A DNA stretch of 8,340 bases, from positions 1-8,340 of the forward strand of contig JAPPMR010000016.1 in NCBI GenBank assembly GCA_028818995.1, read 5' to 3'. Each line of letters starts with the position of its first letter. Within the stretch, counting starts at the first letter, position 1. The notes beneath the pieces were generated by a model, which saw nothing but the letters and a program-made list of their open reading frames with translations, did not search any database and was not told where the DNA came from. This DNA is from Candidatus Poribacteria bacterium. Lineage in GTDB: Bacteria > Poribacteria > WGA-4E > WGA-3G. Positions 1 to 5,943 of the stretch are shown here, in pieces. Position numbers and translations under genes: made by a program.

Positions 1-753
1 GACTACATCAACATCGGTATGGAACACGGTTGTTTTGATCTGTCCGGATTAGATAGTTACATGCGCGGGATGGCAGATGGCGGTCCCACCAATAGCGGAC
101 ACAAAACACCCGCAGTGATTGTCGAGTTGCCAGTAGATGGCGTCAGCGCTGACGCAATTCGCGCCAACGGATGGCAAATGCGGCAACTGCTTGCACGCGG
201 TGTGCATGGGCTACTGCTCTGCCATGCAGAATCACCGGAGGCAGTCAAAGCGTTTGTAGAGGCGTGCCGTTATCCTTTCCAGACAATCGGCGTAGGAACG
301 CAATTAGATGTTGGCAGACGCGGTTCTGCAGGACAAGGCCCTGCCTCACACATCTGGGGTGTTTCCGTTGACCAATACCTTGACACTGCCGATCCGTGGC
401 CATTGAACCCTGACGGTGAATTGCTCCTTGGACTAAAGTTTGAAAATAAGCGCGCATTAGCCAACGTTGAGATGACTGCTCGGGTACCAGGAATCGCTTT
501 TGCAGAATGGGGCCCAGGTGATATGAGCATGTCGTTTGGCTATAAACATCCACCAAATCCGCGCCCACAGGAATTGCAAGATGCCAGGGACCGCGTATTT
601 GCAGCATGCCAATCAGCAGGACTTAAGTTTTTGGAAAGCGCATCACCAGATACAATAGAAACAAGTATTGATGCTGGCGTGAGAATCTGTGGCTCAGGTG
701 AAGAAACCGCACGTATTGGACGCGCTTACGCTGGCAGAACAATGCCCGAATAA
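1..753 (+). CDS. HpcH/HpaI-type aldolase family protein, 5' end missing
   Basis: The reading frame is open from base 1, so the gene starts before the window; the ATG at 19 is internal, because the residues before it (DYINIG) align with the strand leading to the family's D/E-H-G/A motif. HpcH/HpaI enzymes are class II, metal-dependent aldolases that cleave 4-hydroxy-2-oxoacids to pyruvate and an aldehyde. Visible family marks are MEHG (nt 19-30, with the catalytic-type His), the metal-ligand Glu in LKFEN (Glu codon 442-444), and GPGD before an S-x-G motif (metal-ligand Asp codon 520-522). Length from the EHG motif fits the roughly 250-residue family. By eye, the usual Arg of the V-R-x-P strand is Glu here (VELP, codon 124-126), and the R-Y-P-P-x-G-x-R-G loop is altered. 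Substrate is unknown. The family call is fairly sure; aldolase activity is not. Confidence 0.82.
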   Translation, partial: DYINIGMEHGCFDLSGLDSYMRGMADGGPTNSGHKTPAVIVELPVDGVSADAIRANGWQMRQLLARGVHGLLLCHAESPEAVKAFVEACRYPFQTIGVGTQLDVGRRGSAGQGPASHIWGVSVDQYLDTADPWPLNPDGELLLGLKFENKRALANVEMTARVPGIAFAEWGPGDMSMSFGYKHPPNPRPQELQDARDRVFAACQSAGLKFLESASPDTIETSIDAGVRICGSGEETARIGRAYAGRTMPE

Positions 754-758
754 AAATC

Positions 759-816
759 TGTAGGAGCGATCTCCGAATCGCGATTTTACGATGTAGGAGC
801 GATCTCCGAATCGCGA
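759..816. repeat. Two tandem 25-base repeats just after the aldolase gene
   Basis: The 25 bases at 759-783 recur exactly at 792-816, a period of 33 with an 8-base spacer. Each copy contains GCGAT, six bases, then ATCGC, which can form a 5-bp hairpin. The pair begins 5 bases after the stop codon of the aldolase gene. It looks like an interspersed repetitive extragenic element rather than a terminator, because no T-tract follows. Confidence 0.8.
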
Positions 817-899
817 CTTTACAAGTAAAACATCTAAAATACACCCAAGTTGCCACCTTGAAAAAGATCGATTGTATGATATTTGAAGTGTTCAATCTT

Positions 900-1004
900 T
901 CGCTCCGGGGAATGTCATTAAGACATTCATACCCGCCAAATGCTTAAATGGCATTTGTAGCGTTGATTTCTTGATTTGGCGGAGCGATATGTTTATAGAA
1001 AAAG
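900..1004 (+). repeat. Composite nested inverted-repeat element with conserved tail
   Basis: An 8-bp inverted repeat (TCGCTCCG 900-907 with CGGAGCGA 980-987) encloses two smaller perfect hairpins, 910-916/922-928 (GAATGTC with GACATTC) and 937-943/951-957 (CAAATGC with GCATTTG). A further 9-bp inverted pair, 933-941 with 974-982, competes with the outer stem and the second hairpin. The tail at 986-1004 matches the tail of the short hairpin repeat at 2172-2190 in 16 of 19 bases, so this appears to be a long-loop member of the same family. No coding potential is seen. Confidence 0.65.
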
Positions 1005-1019
1005 TTATTGCTAGCTCTT

Positions 1020-1153
1020 CCGCTCCAGATGAAGATTAATTTTTAATTTCGGTAATTTCCAGTTTTCTCCAGACCCGGTAGGTGCGGTTTCTAACCGCAC
1101 CGGACTTCACCAATAAATTACCCAATTTATTTTTTAATCTTCATGCGGAGCGG
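1020..1153 (+). repeat. 134-base imperfect inverted repeat (foldback element)
   Basis: The arms 1020-1039 and 1134-1153 are inverted copies with two mismatches out of 20. A further inner pair is 1051-1058 (GGTAATTT) with 1115-1122 (AAATTACC). The centre holds a perfect 7-bp hairpin, 1081-1087/1095-1101 (GGTGCGG, TTTCTAA, CCGCACC). The right arm ends in GGAGCGG followed by TATGTTA, like the end of the neighbouring composite element. It could be a small non-autonomous mobile element or a structured RNA; no target duplication was identified. Confidence 0.6.
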
Positions 1154-1157
1154 TATG

Positions 1158-1186
1158 TTAAGAGATCAATGTTTTGTGTAGATAAT
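1158..1186 (+). promoter_or_regulatory. Possible promoter for the RraA-family gene
   Basis: TTAAGA (1158-1163) and GATAAT (1181-1186) are separated by 17 bases and lie about 45 bases before the start codon at 1232. The -10 matches consensus at five of six positions and the -35 at four of six. The -35 falls in the tail of the adjacent foldback repeat, so the repeat may contribute to the promoter. This is a weak, motif-only call. Confidence 0.35.
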
Positions 1187-1231
1187 GTCTTTTTATTTAG
1201 GTAGCAACTGAGATTAAACATGAGGTAAACT

Positions 1232-1966
1232 ATGGCATTAACAGAACAAGAGATGTTAGCAGAATTGCGTAAATACGACACACCGTCAATAACAAATGTA
1301 GTAGCAACTTACCCGGGAAATCCGCTTTGTCTTGGACTTTACAACCCGTGGACAGAAAACTGGTACACAGATACCACTATCCGTTGCATGTATCCAGAGT
1401 TAGGAGCGATGGCAGGATATGCGGTGACGTGTGTCTACGGTTTACCCGATCCGAACTATTCCGAACTCTCTTTTATGGACGTGGTTGATGCATTAGATGC
1501 ATCTGAAAAACCGACAATTTTAGCATTGCAGCAAAAGTTTCCGCCAGAATTAGCGAACAAAGTTGGATTAGCAGGCGGTAACATGACAGCTGCAATGAAG
1601 TCTCTGGGATGTTTAGGCGTAATTTCAAACGGACCATCACGAGACATTGATGAAATCCGTCCGATGGAATTCCAGTATCTATTGAGCGGGATTTCACCTG
1701 GACACGGAGCGATGGCGGTTCAGTCTGTCAATGTTCCCGTTTCTATAGCAGGAATGGATGTAGCACCGGGTGAAATAATCCACATGGACGAAAACGGTGC
1801 GTGTAAGTTTCCAGGCGATAAGTTGGAAGAGGTGTTAACAAATGTTAAGGCATTGTTAAAAGAGGAAGGTGACCGAATTGGGCAATTGTTATCAGGCCCA
1901 AAAACAGCGAAACAGGTCCGCGCTATTTTCAGCGGACATTCTTATGCCGAAGACGAAGATGAATAG
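1232..1966 (+). CDS. RraA-family protein (HMG/CHA-aldolase-like fold)
   Basis: This is a 244-residue protein of the RraA / 4-hydroxy-4-methyl-2-oxoglutarate aldolase family (formerly labelled dimethylmenaquinone methyltransferase). The ATG is supported by GAGGT at 1222-1226, five bases upstream. Family marks are G-x-A-V-T (residues 62-66), GLAGGNMT (112-119), G-V-x-x-x-G-P-x-R-D ending at Arg137-Asp138, NVPVSIAG (167-174) and V-x-P-G-E followed by H-M-D-x-N-G (about 177-189). It is longer than the roughly 160 residues of E. coli RraA, with an N-terminal extension and an acidic end (EDEDE). Family aldolases carry an Asp or Glu 21 residues before the R-D pair; by eye the aligned residue here is Gly116, so pyruvate-aldolase activity is doubtful. 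It follows the HpcH-type gene in the same direction, 478 bases away. Precise substrate is unknown. Confidence 0.85.
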   Translation: MALTEQEMLAELRKYDTPSITNVVATYPGNPLCLGLYNPWTENWYTDTTIRCMYPELGAMAGYAVTCVYGLPDPNYSELSFMDVVDALDASEKPTILALQQKFPPELANKVGLAGGNMTAAMKSLGCLGVISNGPSRDIDEIRPMEFQYLLSGISPGHGAMAVQSVNVPVSIAGMDVAPGEIIHMDENGACKFPGDKLEEVLTNVKALLKEEGDRIGQLLSGPKTAKQVRAIFSGHSYAEDEDE

Positions 1967-2001
1967 AGCGCAGTAGAATAGATATTCTCGCTTCCGCAAC
2001 A

Positions 2002-2068
2002 CATTCCCCGGTAGGCGGGGAATGCCTAAATGGCATTCATACCGTTGATTTGGAGGTTTCCTAACCTC
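2002..2068. repeat. Cluster of overlapping hairpin repeats after the RraA-family gene
   Basis: Three inverted pairs lie in 67 bases: 2002-2009/2017-2024 (CATTCCCC with GGGGAATG), 2020-2026/2032-2038 (GAATGCC with GGCATTC), and 2053-2058/2063-2068 (GAGGTT with AACCTC). The first two share bases, so they cannot form together. The block 2016-2043 is a diverged copy of 906-933, and the last hairpin belongs with those at 1081-1101 and 4056-4070. The cluster lies 36 bases past the stop codon and may end transcription, but no T-tract is present. Confidence 0.65.
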
Positions 2069-2106
2069 GCTGGTGCAGAGTGGCAAAGGAATTCCAAAAT
2101 CTACAT

Positions 2107-2232
2107 AAGCCCCAGCGGGGCGATAGGTGTATAGCAGCACGACATGCACACGGACAAAGCCCCAGCGGGGCGAAAGGTGTATAGAAAAAGTAATCGCCTC
2201 AGTCTAAAGCCCCAGCGGGGCGATAGGTGTAT
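2107..2232 (+). repeat. Three hairpin repeats at an exact 50-base period
   Basis: Copies at 2107-2134, 2157-2184 and 2207-2232 start exactly 50 bases apart and are separated by unrelated 22-base spacers. Each has AAGCCCC, AGC, GGGGC (5-bp stem, 3-base loop) followed by a tail close to GAAAGGTGTATAG; copies differ by one base in the tail, and the third is cut after GTAT. The array ends about 100 bases before the ATPase-nuclease gene. The remaining bases, 2233-2332, are AT-rich leader sequence in which no clear promoter was found. Related copies lie beyond the gene at 4084-4250. Confidence 0.85.
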
Positions 2233-2332
2233 CCGTGGAAATTCTATTGATGCCAAGTGACACTATTAACACAAACTATCACATAATATCTTTTAGAATT
2301 GTTCAACTATAGCACTAAAAACAAGGTGAAAA

Positions 2333-3949
2333 ATGAGAAGTTTTGGAACACGAGGACGCGTTTATCCCGACAAACACTATGTAGTGCCGCGTACCGAAGA
2401 TATTACGGATTTCATCAACCGTATTAAAGAAGGACGGTACATCGTCCTCTTTGCCCCCCGCCAAACCGGCAAAACCTCCTTTTTTCGATTCGCTGCTGAG
2501 GCACTCGTAACCGAAGATCAAAATTATTTCCCAATTCAACTGAATTTTGAAGAGTATAACAACCTTGATGTTACCAATTTTTACGCATCCTTTCACAGAG
2601 AATTGTGCAGAGAACTTGAGAGAGGCATTCAAAGACGCGGTAAAGTTCCTTCTGTTACATTGGAACAATTATTCACCGAACCAAAAATAACTGATCATGT
2701 TTCAATGCGATACTTTTTTGAAAACCTTACTAATCTTCTGAATTTGCATTACAAATTGGATCCGAAAGTTGTCCTCATCATTGATGAATTTGATGGTATT
2801 CCACAATCCGTTGTGAGCGATTTTCTCCATTCGCTACGCAACATCTACCTTTCTGATGAATTACAATGTCCGCACAGTGTTAGCATTGTCGGAGTTAAGA
2901 GTATTACGCAACTCAACTATGATCGGTCCATTTCACCTTTCAATATCCAAGATGAGTTCAACTTACAGAATTTCAGTTTGCAGCAAATAGACGAATTACT
3001 CTCGCAATATACAGATGAAGTAGGACAGGCGTTTGACGCAGAAGTCATCTTAACACTCCATAAACAGACAGCTGGGCAACCGTTCCTTGTCAACCGTTTT
3101 GCACAGATTCTCACAGAAGAATTAGACGTTCCGAAAACAGAAACAGTCCGGATGGAACACTTTTTAACTGCCCATGAACAAATGCTTGATGAGCAGAATA
3201 CCAACATCCAGCACCTCCTAACAAATGTTCGTAGAGACCGACGGTTTGAAAAACTGCTTATGAGAATTACCGCTTATGAAAGAGGACTACCGTTCACCCT
3301 TGATAACGAAATCATCAATGAACTTGTTATGTATGGCGTAATTAAAAGAGGCGATGACAGAATGTGTGAAATCGTCAATCCGATCTATCAACACCGAATC
3401 ATGCAAGCATTTAAGCCGATAGTCAACGGATTGGAGGAGACATATTTTCCTGAAGACAGTGATAAAGATTTTATTGATTACGTTTCACCCGCAGGAGAAA
3501 TTGAACTAGAAGCACTGCTTGATAATTTCAAGGATTTCATTGCCCGCGCGGGTTTTCGTATATTGGAAGTGCCAGAAACGCCACAGGAATATGTTGGACA
3601 AAACTTGCTGTATGCCTATCTCGATTACTTTGTCCGTATTGTCCATGCGGATATGTTTCTTGAAGTGCAAACTGGACGCGGGAGAATAGACCTTCTCATT
3701 ATTCACAATAGCAGAAAATACATTGTTGAAACAAAAATATGGGAGGGAGAAAAGTATTATCAAGCAGGTAAAAAGCAGCTCGTAGCGTATCTAAAATCGG
3801 AAAAAGCTGATGAAGGGTACTATGTTGTATTTGACCACCGCACGAATCCAGAGGCGCGTGTTGAAACAGAGACATTAGATGGAGTAAAGATTCGGAGTTA
3901 TGTCATTCCTGTTGTTCAAGAAAAACCTTCATCGTTTTCCCGCTTCTGA
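2333..3949 (+). CDS. P-loop ATPase fused to a PD-(D/E)XK nuclease-like domain
   Basis: This is a 538-residue protein; the ATG is preceded by AAGGTG (2323-2328) at a 4-base gap. The N-terminal half is an AAA/STAND-like NTPase: Walker A APRQTGKT (41-48, first Gly replaced by Ala), Walker B VVLIIDE (146-152), and a lid region with FSLQQIDELL and TAGQPFLVN (about 214-254). Residues about 300-360 could be a winged-helix segment. The C-terminal part (about 390-510) resembles the PD-(D/E)XK domain often attached to such ATPases: GRGRIDLLI with Asp453, YIVETK with Glu466 and Lys468, and a following KKQLVAYL helix with Gln482. No membrane segment or signal peptide is seen. Such proteins are often multicopy in their genomes, and their role is not settled; defence or mobile-element functions are inference. 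Hairpin repeats bracket the gene on both sides. Domain calls are good; function is unknown. Confidence 0.82.
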   Translation: MRSFGTRGRVYPDKHYVVPRTEDITDFINRIKEGRYIVLFAPRQTGKTSFFRFAAEALVTEDQNYFPIQLNFEEYNNLDVTNFYASFHRELCRELERGIQRRGKVPSVTLEQLFTEPKITDHVSMRYFFENLTNLLNLHYKLDPKVVLIIDEFDGIPQSVVSDFLHSLRNIYLSDELQCPHSVSIVGVKSITQLNYDRSISPFNIQDEFNLQNFSLQQIDELLSQYTDEVGQAFDAEVILTLHKQTAGQPFLVNRFAQILTEELDVPKTETVRMEHFLTAHEQMLDEQNTNIQHLLTNVRRDRRFEKLLMRITAYERGLPFTLDNEIINELVMYGVIKRGDDRMCEIVNPIYQHRIMQAFKPIVNGLEETYFPEDSDKDFIDYVSPAGEIELEALLDNFKDFIARAGFRILEVPETPQEYVGQNLLYAYLDYFVRIVHADMFLEVQTGRGRIDLLIIHNSRKYIVETKIWEGEKYYQAGKKQLVAYLKSEKADEGYYVVFDHRTNPEARVETETLDGVKIRSYVIPVVQEKPSSFSRF

Positions 3950-3952
3950 GGA

Positions 3953-3986
3953 GATGTGCCGTGCTTGCCACAGCCACCACAGCACT
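3953..3986 (-). pseudogene. Scrap of the C-terminal coding end of an MFS transporter
   Basis: Read on the minus strand, these bases encode VLWWLWQARHI, the same 11 residues as positions 420-430 of the MFS transporter encoded at 4621-5943. At the DNA level it aligns with 4654-4687 (28 of 34 identical). All six differences are transitions and all are synonymous, so the fragment comes from a diverged but once-functional homologue, not a recent copy. Homology stops at both sides: on the left at the end of the ATPase gene, on the right at a REP-like repeat. No start codon or remaining gene body is visible. Confidence 0.7.
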
Positions 3987-4020
3987 ATTTCGTAGGTCGG
4001 GTAGAGCGAAGCGAAACCCA
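3982..4020 (+). repeat. Partial copy of the GTCGGGTAGAGCG repeat
   Basis: This 39-base stretch matches the left end of the longer repeat at 4450-4488, including the flanking GCA-TATTTCGTAG and the GGGTAGAGCGAAGCGAAACCC core. The rest of the longer element is absent here. It abuts the transporter gene scrap at 3953-3986, marking the point where homology to the transporter is lost. Confidence 0.7.
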
Positions 4021-4055
4021 AAGGCATCAATTTAAGGAAATCACCTCTTGTTGGA

Positions 4056-4070
4056 GGGGTTTCTAACCCC
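4056..4070. repeat. Small hairpin of the GGTTTCTAACC family
   Basis: GGGGTT, TCT, AACCCC forms a 6-bp stem. The core matches the hairpins at 1081-1101 and 2053-2068, while the outer stem pairs differ in a compensated way. No T-tract follows, so a terminator role for the ATPase gene, 107 bases upstream, is uncertain. Confidence 0.55.
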
Positions 4071-4083
4071 GATTTTAGCCCAG

Positions 4084-4154
4084 ACACCTTTCGCACCGCT
4101 GTGCTTCGTTGTTGTTTGATATCTTTTCTATATACCTTCCGCACTGTTGGTGCT
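4084..4154 (-). repeat. Two inverted-orientation copies of the short hairpin repeat
   Basis: On the minus strand, 4106-4084 and 4154-4127 each have a GCAC...GTGC stem followed by a tail like GAAAGGTGT or GGAAGGTATATAGA. The stems lie 48 bases apart. They correspond to the units at 2107-2232, but the GCCCC/GGGGC stem is replaced on both arms by GCAC/GTGC, with loops of four and five bases. Confidence 0.6.
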
Positions 4155-4171
4155 GAGATGTGATTGACCAT

Positions 4172-4250
4172 AGCCTCGGAGAGGCGAAAGGTGTATAGCA
4201 ATATCATAGCAACACACGTCTAAAGCCCCAGAGGGGCGAAAGGTATATAA
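4172..4250 (+). repeat. Two further plus-strand copies of the short hairpin repeat
   Basis: Copy 4172-4198 has stem GCCTC/GAGGC with loop GGA and the tail GAAAGGTGTATAG. Copy 4223-4250 has stem GCCCC/GGGGC with loop AGA and the tail GAAAGGTATATAA. The stems start 52 bases apart. The bases before the second copy (GTCTAA) also precede the third copy of the upstream array, at 2203-2208. Confidence 0.75.
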
Positions 4251-4284
4251 AAAGTACAAAATGCTACACTAAATTGACGTCTAT

Positions 4285-4427
4285 GGGTAGAGCGAAGCGA
4301 AACCCGACTTTTAGAGGGCAATGTCCAAATCAGTGCCAAATATGCCTAATCAATGCCGAATACGCGTATGATATTCGGAGTGTGGTATTTGTTGGGTTTC
4401 GTAAACTCTACAGGACCTAAAAGTTAT
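4285..4427 (+). repeat. 143-base direct repeat, copy A
   Basis: This aligns end to end with 4467-4608 at roughly 90 percent identity by eye, with differences concentrated around 4375-4386. Its ends are partly inverted: GTAGAG (4287-4292) with CTCTAC (4406-4411), CGAAACCC (4298-4305) with GGGTTTCG (4394-4401), and ACTTTTAG (4307-4314) with CTAAAAGT (4417-4424). It carries no meaningful ORF. The form suggests a miniature non-autonomous element or a structured extragenic repeat. Confidence 0.75.
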
Positions 4428-4449
4428 ACCATTTCTGAATGATTATATA

Positions 4450-4608
4450 GCATTATTTCGTAGGTCGGGTAGAGCGTAGCGACACCCGACTTTTTAGAGG
4501 GCAATGTCCAAATCAGTGCCAAATATGCCCAATCAATACCGAATACGCGTATGATATTTAGGGTGATATTTGTTGGGTTTCGTAAACTTTACCGGATCTA
4601 AAAGTTAT
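4450..4608 (+). repeat. 142-base direct repeat, copy B, with longer left end
   Basis: The part 4467-4608 pairs with copy A; the left extension 4450-4466 is shared instead with the partial copy at 3982-4020. A 7-bp stem GTCGGGT (4464-4470) with ACCCGAC (4484-4490) is intact here but reduced in copy A. The right end stops 12 bases before the stop codon of the MFS gene on the opposite strand. Confidence 0.75.
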
Positions 4609-4620
4609 TATGATACTTTG

Positions 4621-5943
4621 TCAATTACGTATGGTATTACTTTGGGATGCCTTGATATGCCGTGCCTGCCATAACCACCATAGTACTGCGGGAATCAGCG
4701 GAAGAGCGGTCATTCCCCATAGAACAGCCTGTACACCAAAGATATCCAGCATTGCACCGACAGTCGCCGTAGCAATTCCGCCCATAAGCGTAAAGAGAGC
4801 AAACTCAGTACCAAAGATGCGTCCCCGAATCTCGTTAGGGGCACGTTGAAGGAGCAATTGCGTTGAAAATACCCAAGCGATTCCACCACCGACACTTCGC
4901 ACAAAACCACCGAAAACTACAATTGGGAGGCTCAAGAGTGGTGCAGCAATAGCAAGTCCAACTGATCCAATCAGATAACCGAGACTGATGCTTCGTCTAA
5001 GAGGTTTGTCATCGTCACCTGTCCAAAATCTTGCGACAATAGGACCGATACCACTACCGACACCTCCCATACAATACATCAGTCCTAAACTGATTGCACC
5101 ATCAATCCCGATAACGAAGTGTGTCTTAGCAATTTCAACTTGTGCCACCTGAAATCCAGAAGACAGTAGGAGTGCTATAGCTGCCTTATGTAGCGATATA
5201 AAGAGAATATCGGGATGCCGCAACATGTAACGGAGTGTTACAAACTTTGAACCTTCGCGCACCTCTGTTGTAGAGATAGAACGGCGCGGCAGTCTAATCT
5301 GTAGTAGGAGGACAGCTGAAACGAAAAAGGTTAATCCGTCAATTATAAAGGCTGTATGAACGCCAAGTAACCCTGCTGTAAATCCACCAATAGCAGCACC
5401 AAGTGCAAGCATCACAGACCAACTGGTAGCACTCAATGCGTTGGCAGTGCCAAGTTCGCGCTGTGAGGTTACATCCGGTAGGATTGCACTACGGGCAGGA
5501 CTAAAGAAGCCGCTAACGCCAAATAGAAGCGTTGTGAGAAGGTAAAGAAGCCAGATATCGTCTGCGTCTTTCACAAAGAGAAAACCGAGAAGAAGTAATC
5601 CCCGGACGATATCAGTAATAATTAGGATGTGTTTTCGGTTGAAGCGATCCGCACATATACCAGCAAGCGGTGCCACAAAGAAAGGAGCGAGCATCCGTAT
5701 CGTAAACAATATGCCTAATGCTAAACCCGATTCTGTCAGATTATGAATCAATATAGCGGAAGCGATGATGTTAAACCAATCGCCTAAAAGACTGACAACT
5801 TGTCCTGCCCAAAGCCAACGAAAGTTGGAATTACTTAGGAGAAGTTCAAAGTAGCCAACGGGATTTTCTCTATCCCTCTTCTGACGACTCCGTTCAACGA
5901 CTTTATCATGCGTTACGGCGGCAGCTTGTTCTTTATCAGACAA
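4621..5943 (-). CDS. MFS transporter, MFS_3/EntS-like family
   Basis: This is a 440-residue integral membrane protein with about 12 hydrophobic segments after a charged cytoplasmic N-terminus of roughly 40 residues. Major-facilitator marks are motif A as G-I-C-A-D-R-F-N-R-K (95-104), and blocks typical of the MFS_3 exporter-like group: FFSPARSAILPDV (146-158) followed by an N-A-L helix, and QRAPNEIRGRIFG (366-378). The start is TTG at 5943-5941, directly after the TAG of the oxidoreductase gene (5944-5946), with GGTGGGG upstream inside that gene; the next in-frame Met, at residue 84, would delete the first transmembrane segments. Translational coupling in a two-gene operon is likely. Substrate cannot be read from sequence; a small organic molecule or metabolite of the partner oxidoreductase is an inference. 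The last residues reappear as a gene scrap at 3953-3986. Confidence 0.88.
   Translation of the reverse strand: MSDKEQAAAVTHDKVVERSRQKRDRENPVGYFELLLSNSNFRWLWAGQVVSLLGDWFNIIASAILIHNLTESGLALGILFTIRMLAPFFVAPLAGICADRFNRKHILIITDIVRGLLLLGFLFVKDADDIWLLYLLTTLLFGVSGFFSPARSAILPDVTSQRELGTANALSATSWSVMLALGAAIGGFTAGLLGVHTAFIIDGLTFFVSAVLLLQIRLPRRSISTTEVREGSKFVTLRYMLRHPDILFISLHKAAIALLLSSGFQVAQVEIAKTHFVIGIDGAISLGLMYCMGGVGSGIGPIVARFWTGDDDKPLRRSISLGYLIGSVGLAIAAPLLSLPIVVFGGFVRSVGGGIAWVFSTQLLLQRAPNEIRGRIFGTEFALFTLMGGIATATVGAMLDIFGVQAVLWGMTALPLIPAVLWWLWQARHIKASQSNTIRN

Noticed and set aside
19..21. ATG at 19 as the true start of the aldolase gene
   Set aside because: The frame is open to base 1 and the preceding residues fit the family strand before E-H-G, so the start lies outside the window.
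623..895. Minus-strand 90-codon ORF over the aldolase 3' end
   Set aside because: It translates the tandem 25-base repeats into repeated peptide and has no plausible start or family features.
754..1231. tRNA or riboswitch in the left spacer
   Set aside because: No cloverleaf, T-loop or known riboswitch core was seen; the stems are accounted for by repeat families found elsewhere in the window.
2107..2232. CRISPR array
   Set aside because: Three 26-28 base units with 22-base spacers and no cas genes; the same units occur singly, in other orientations and with changed stems at 4084-4250, which a CRISPR repeat would not do.
3929..4207. Minus-strand 92-codon ORF as a real gene
   Set aside because: It overlaps the ATPase 3' end and runs through hairpin repeats; only the 11 residues matching the MFS protein are explained, so it is treated as a gene scrap.
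4610..4849. Plus-strand ORF opposite the MFS C-terminus
   Set aside because: It is antisense to the transporter coding region with no ribosome-binding site or motif support.
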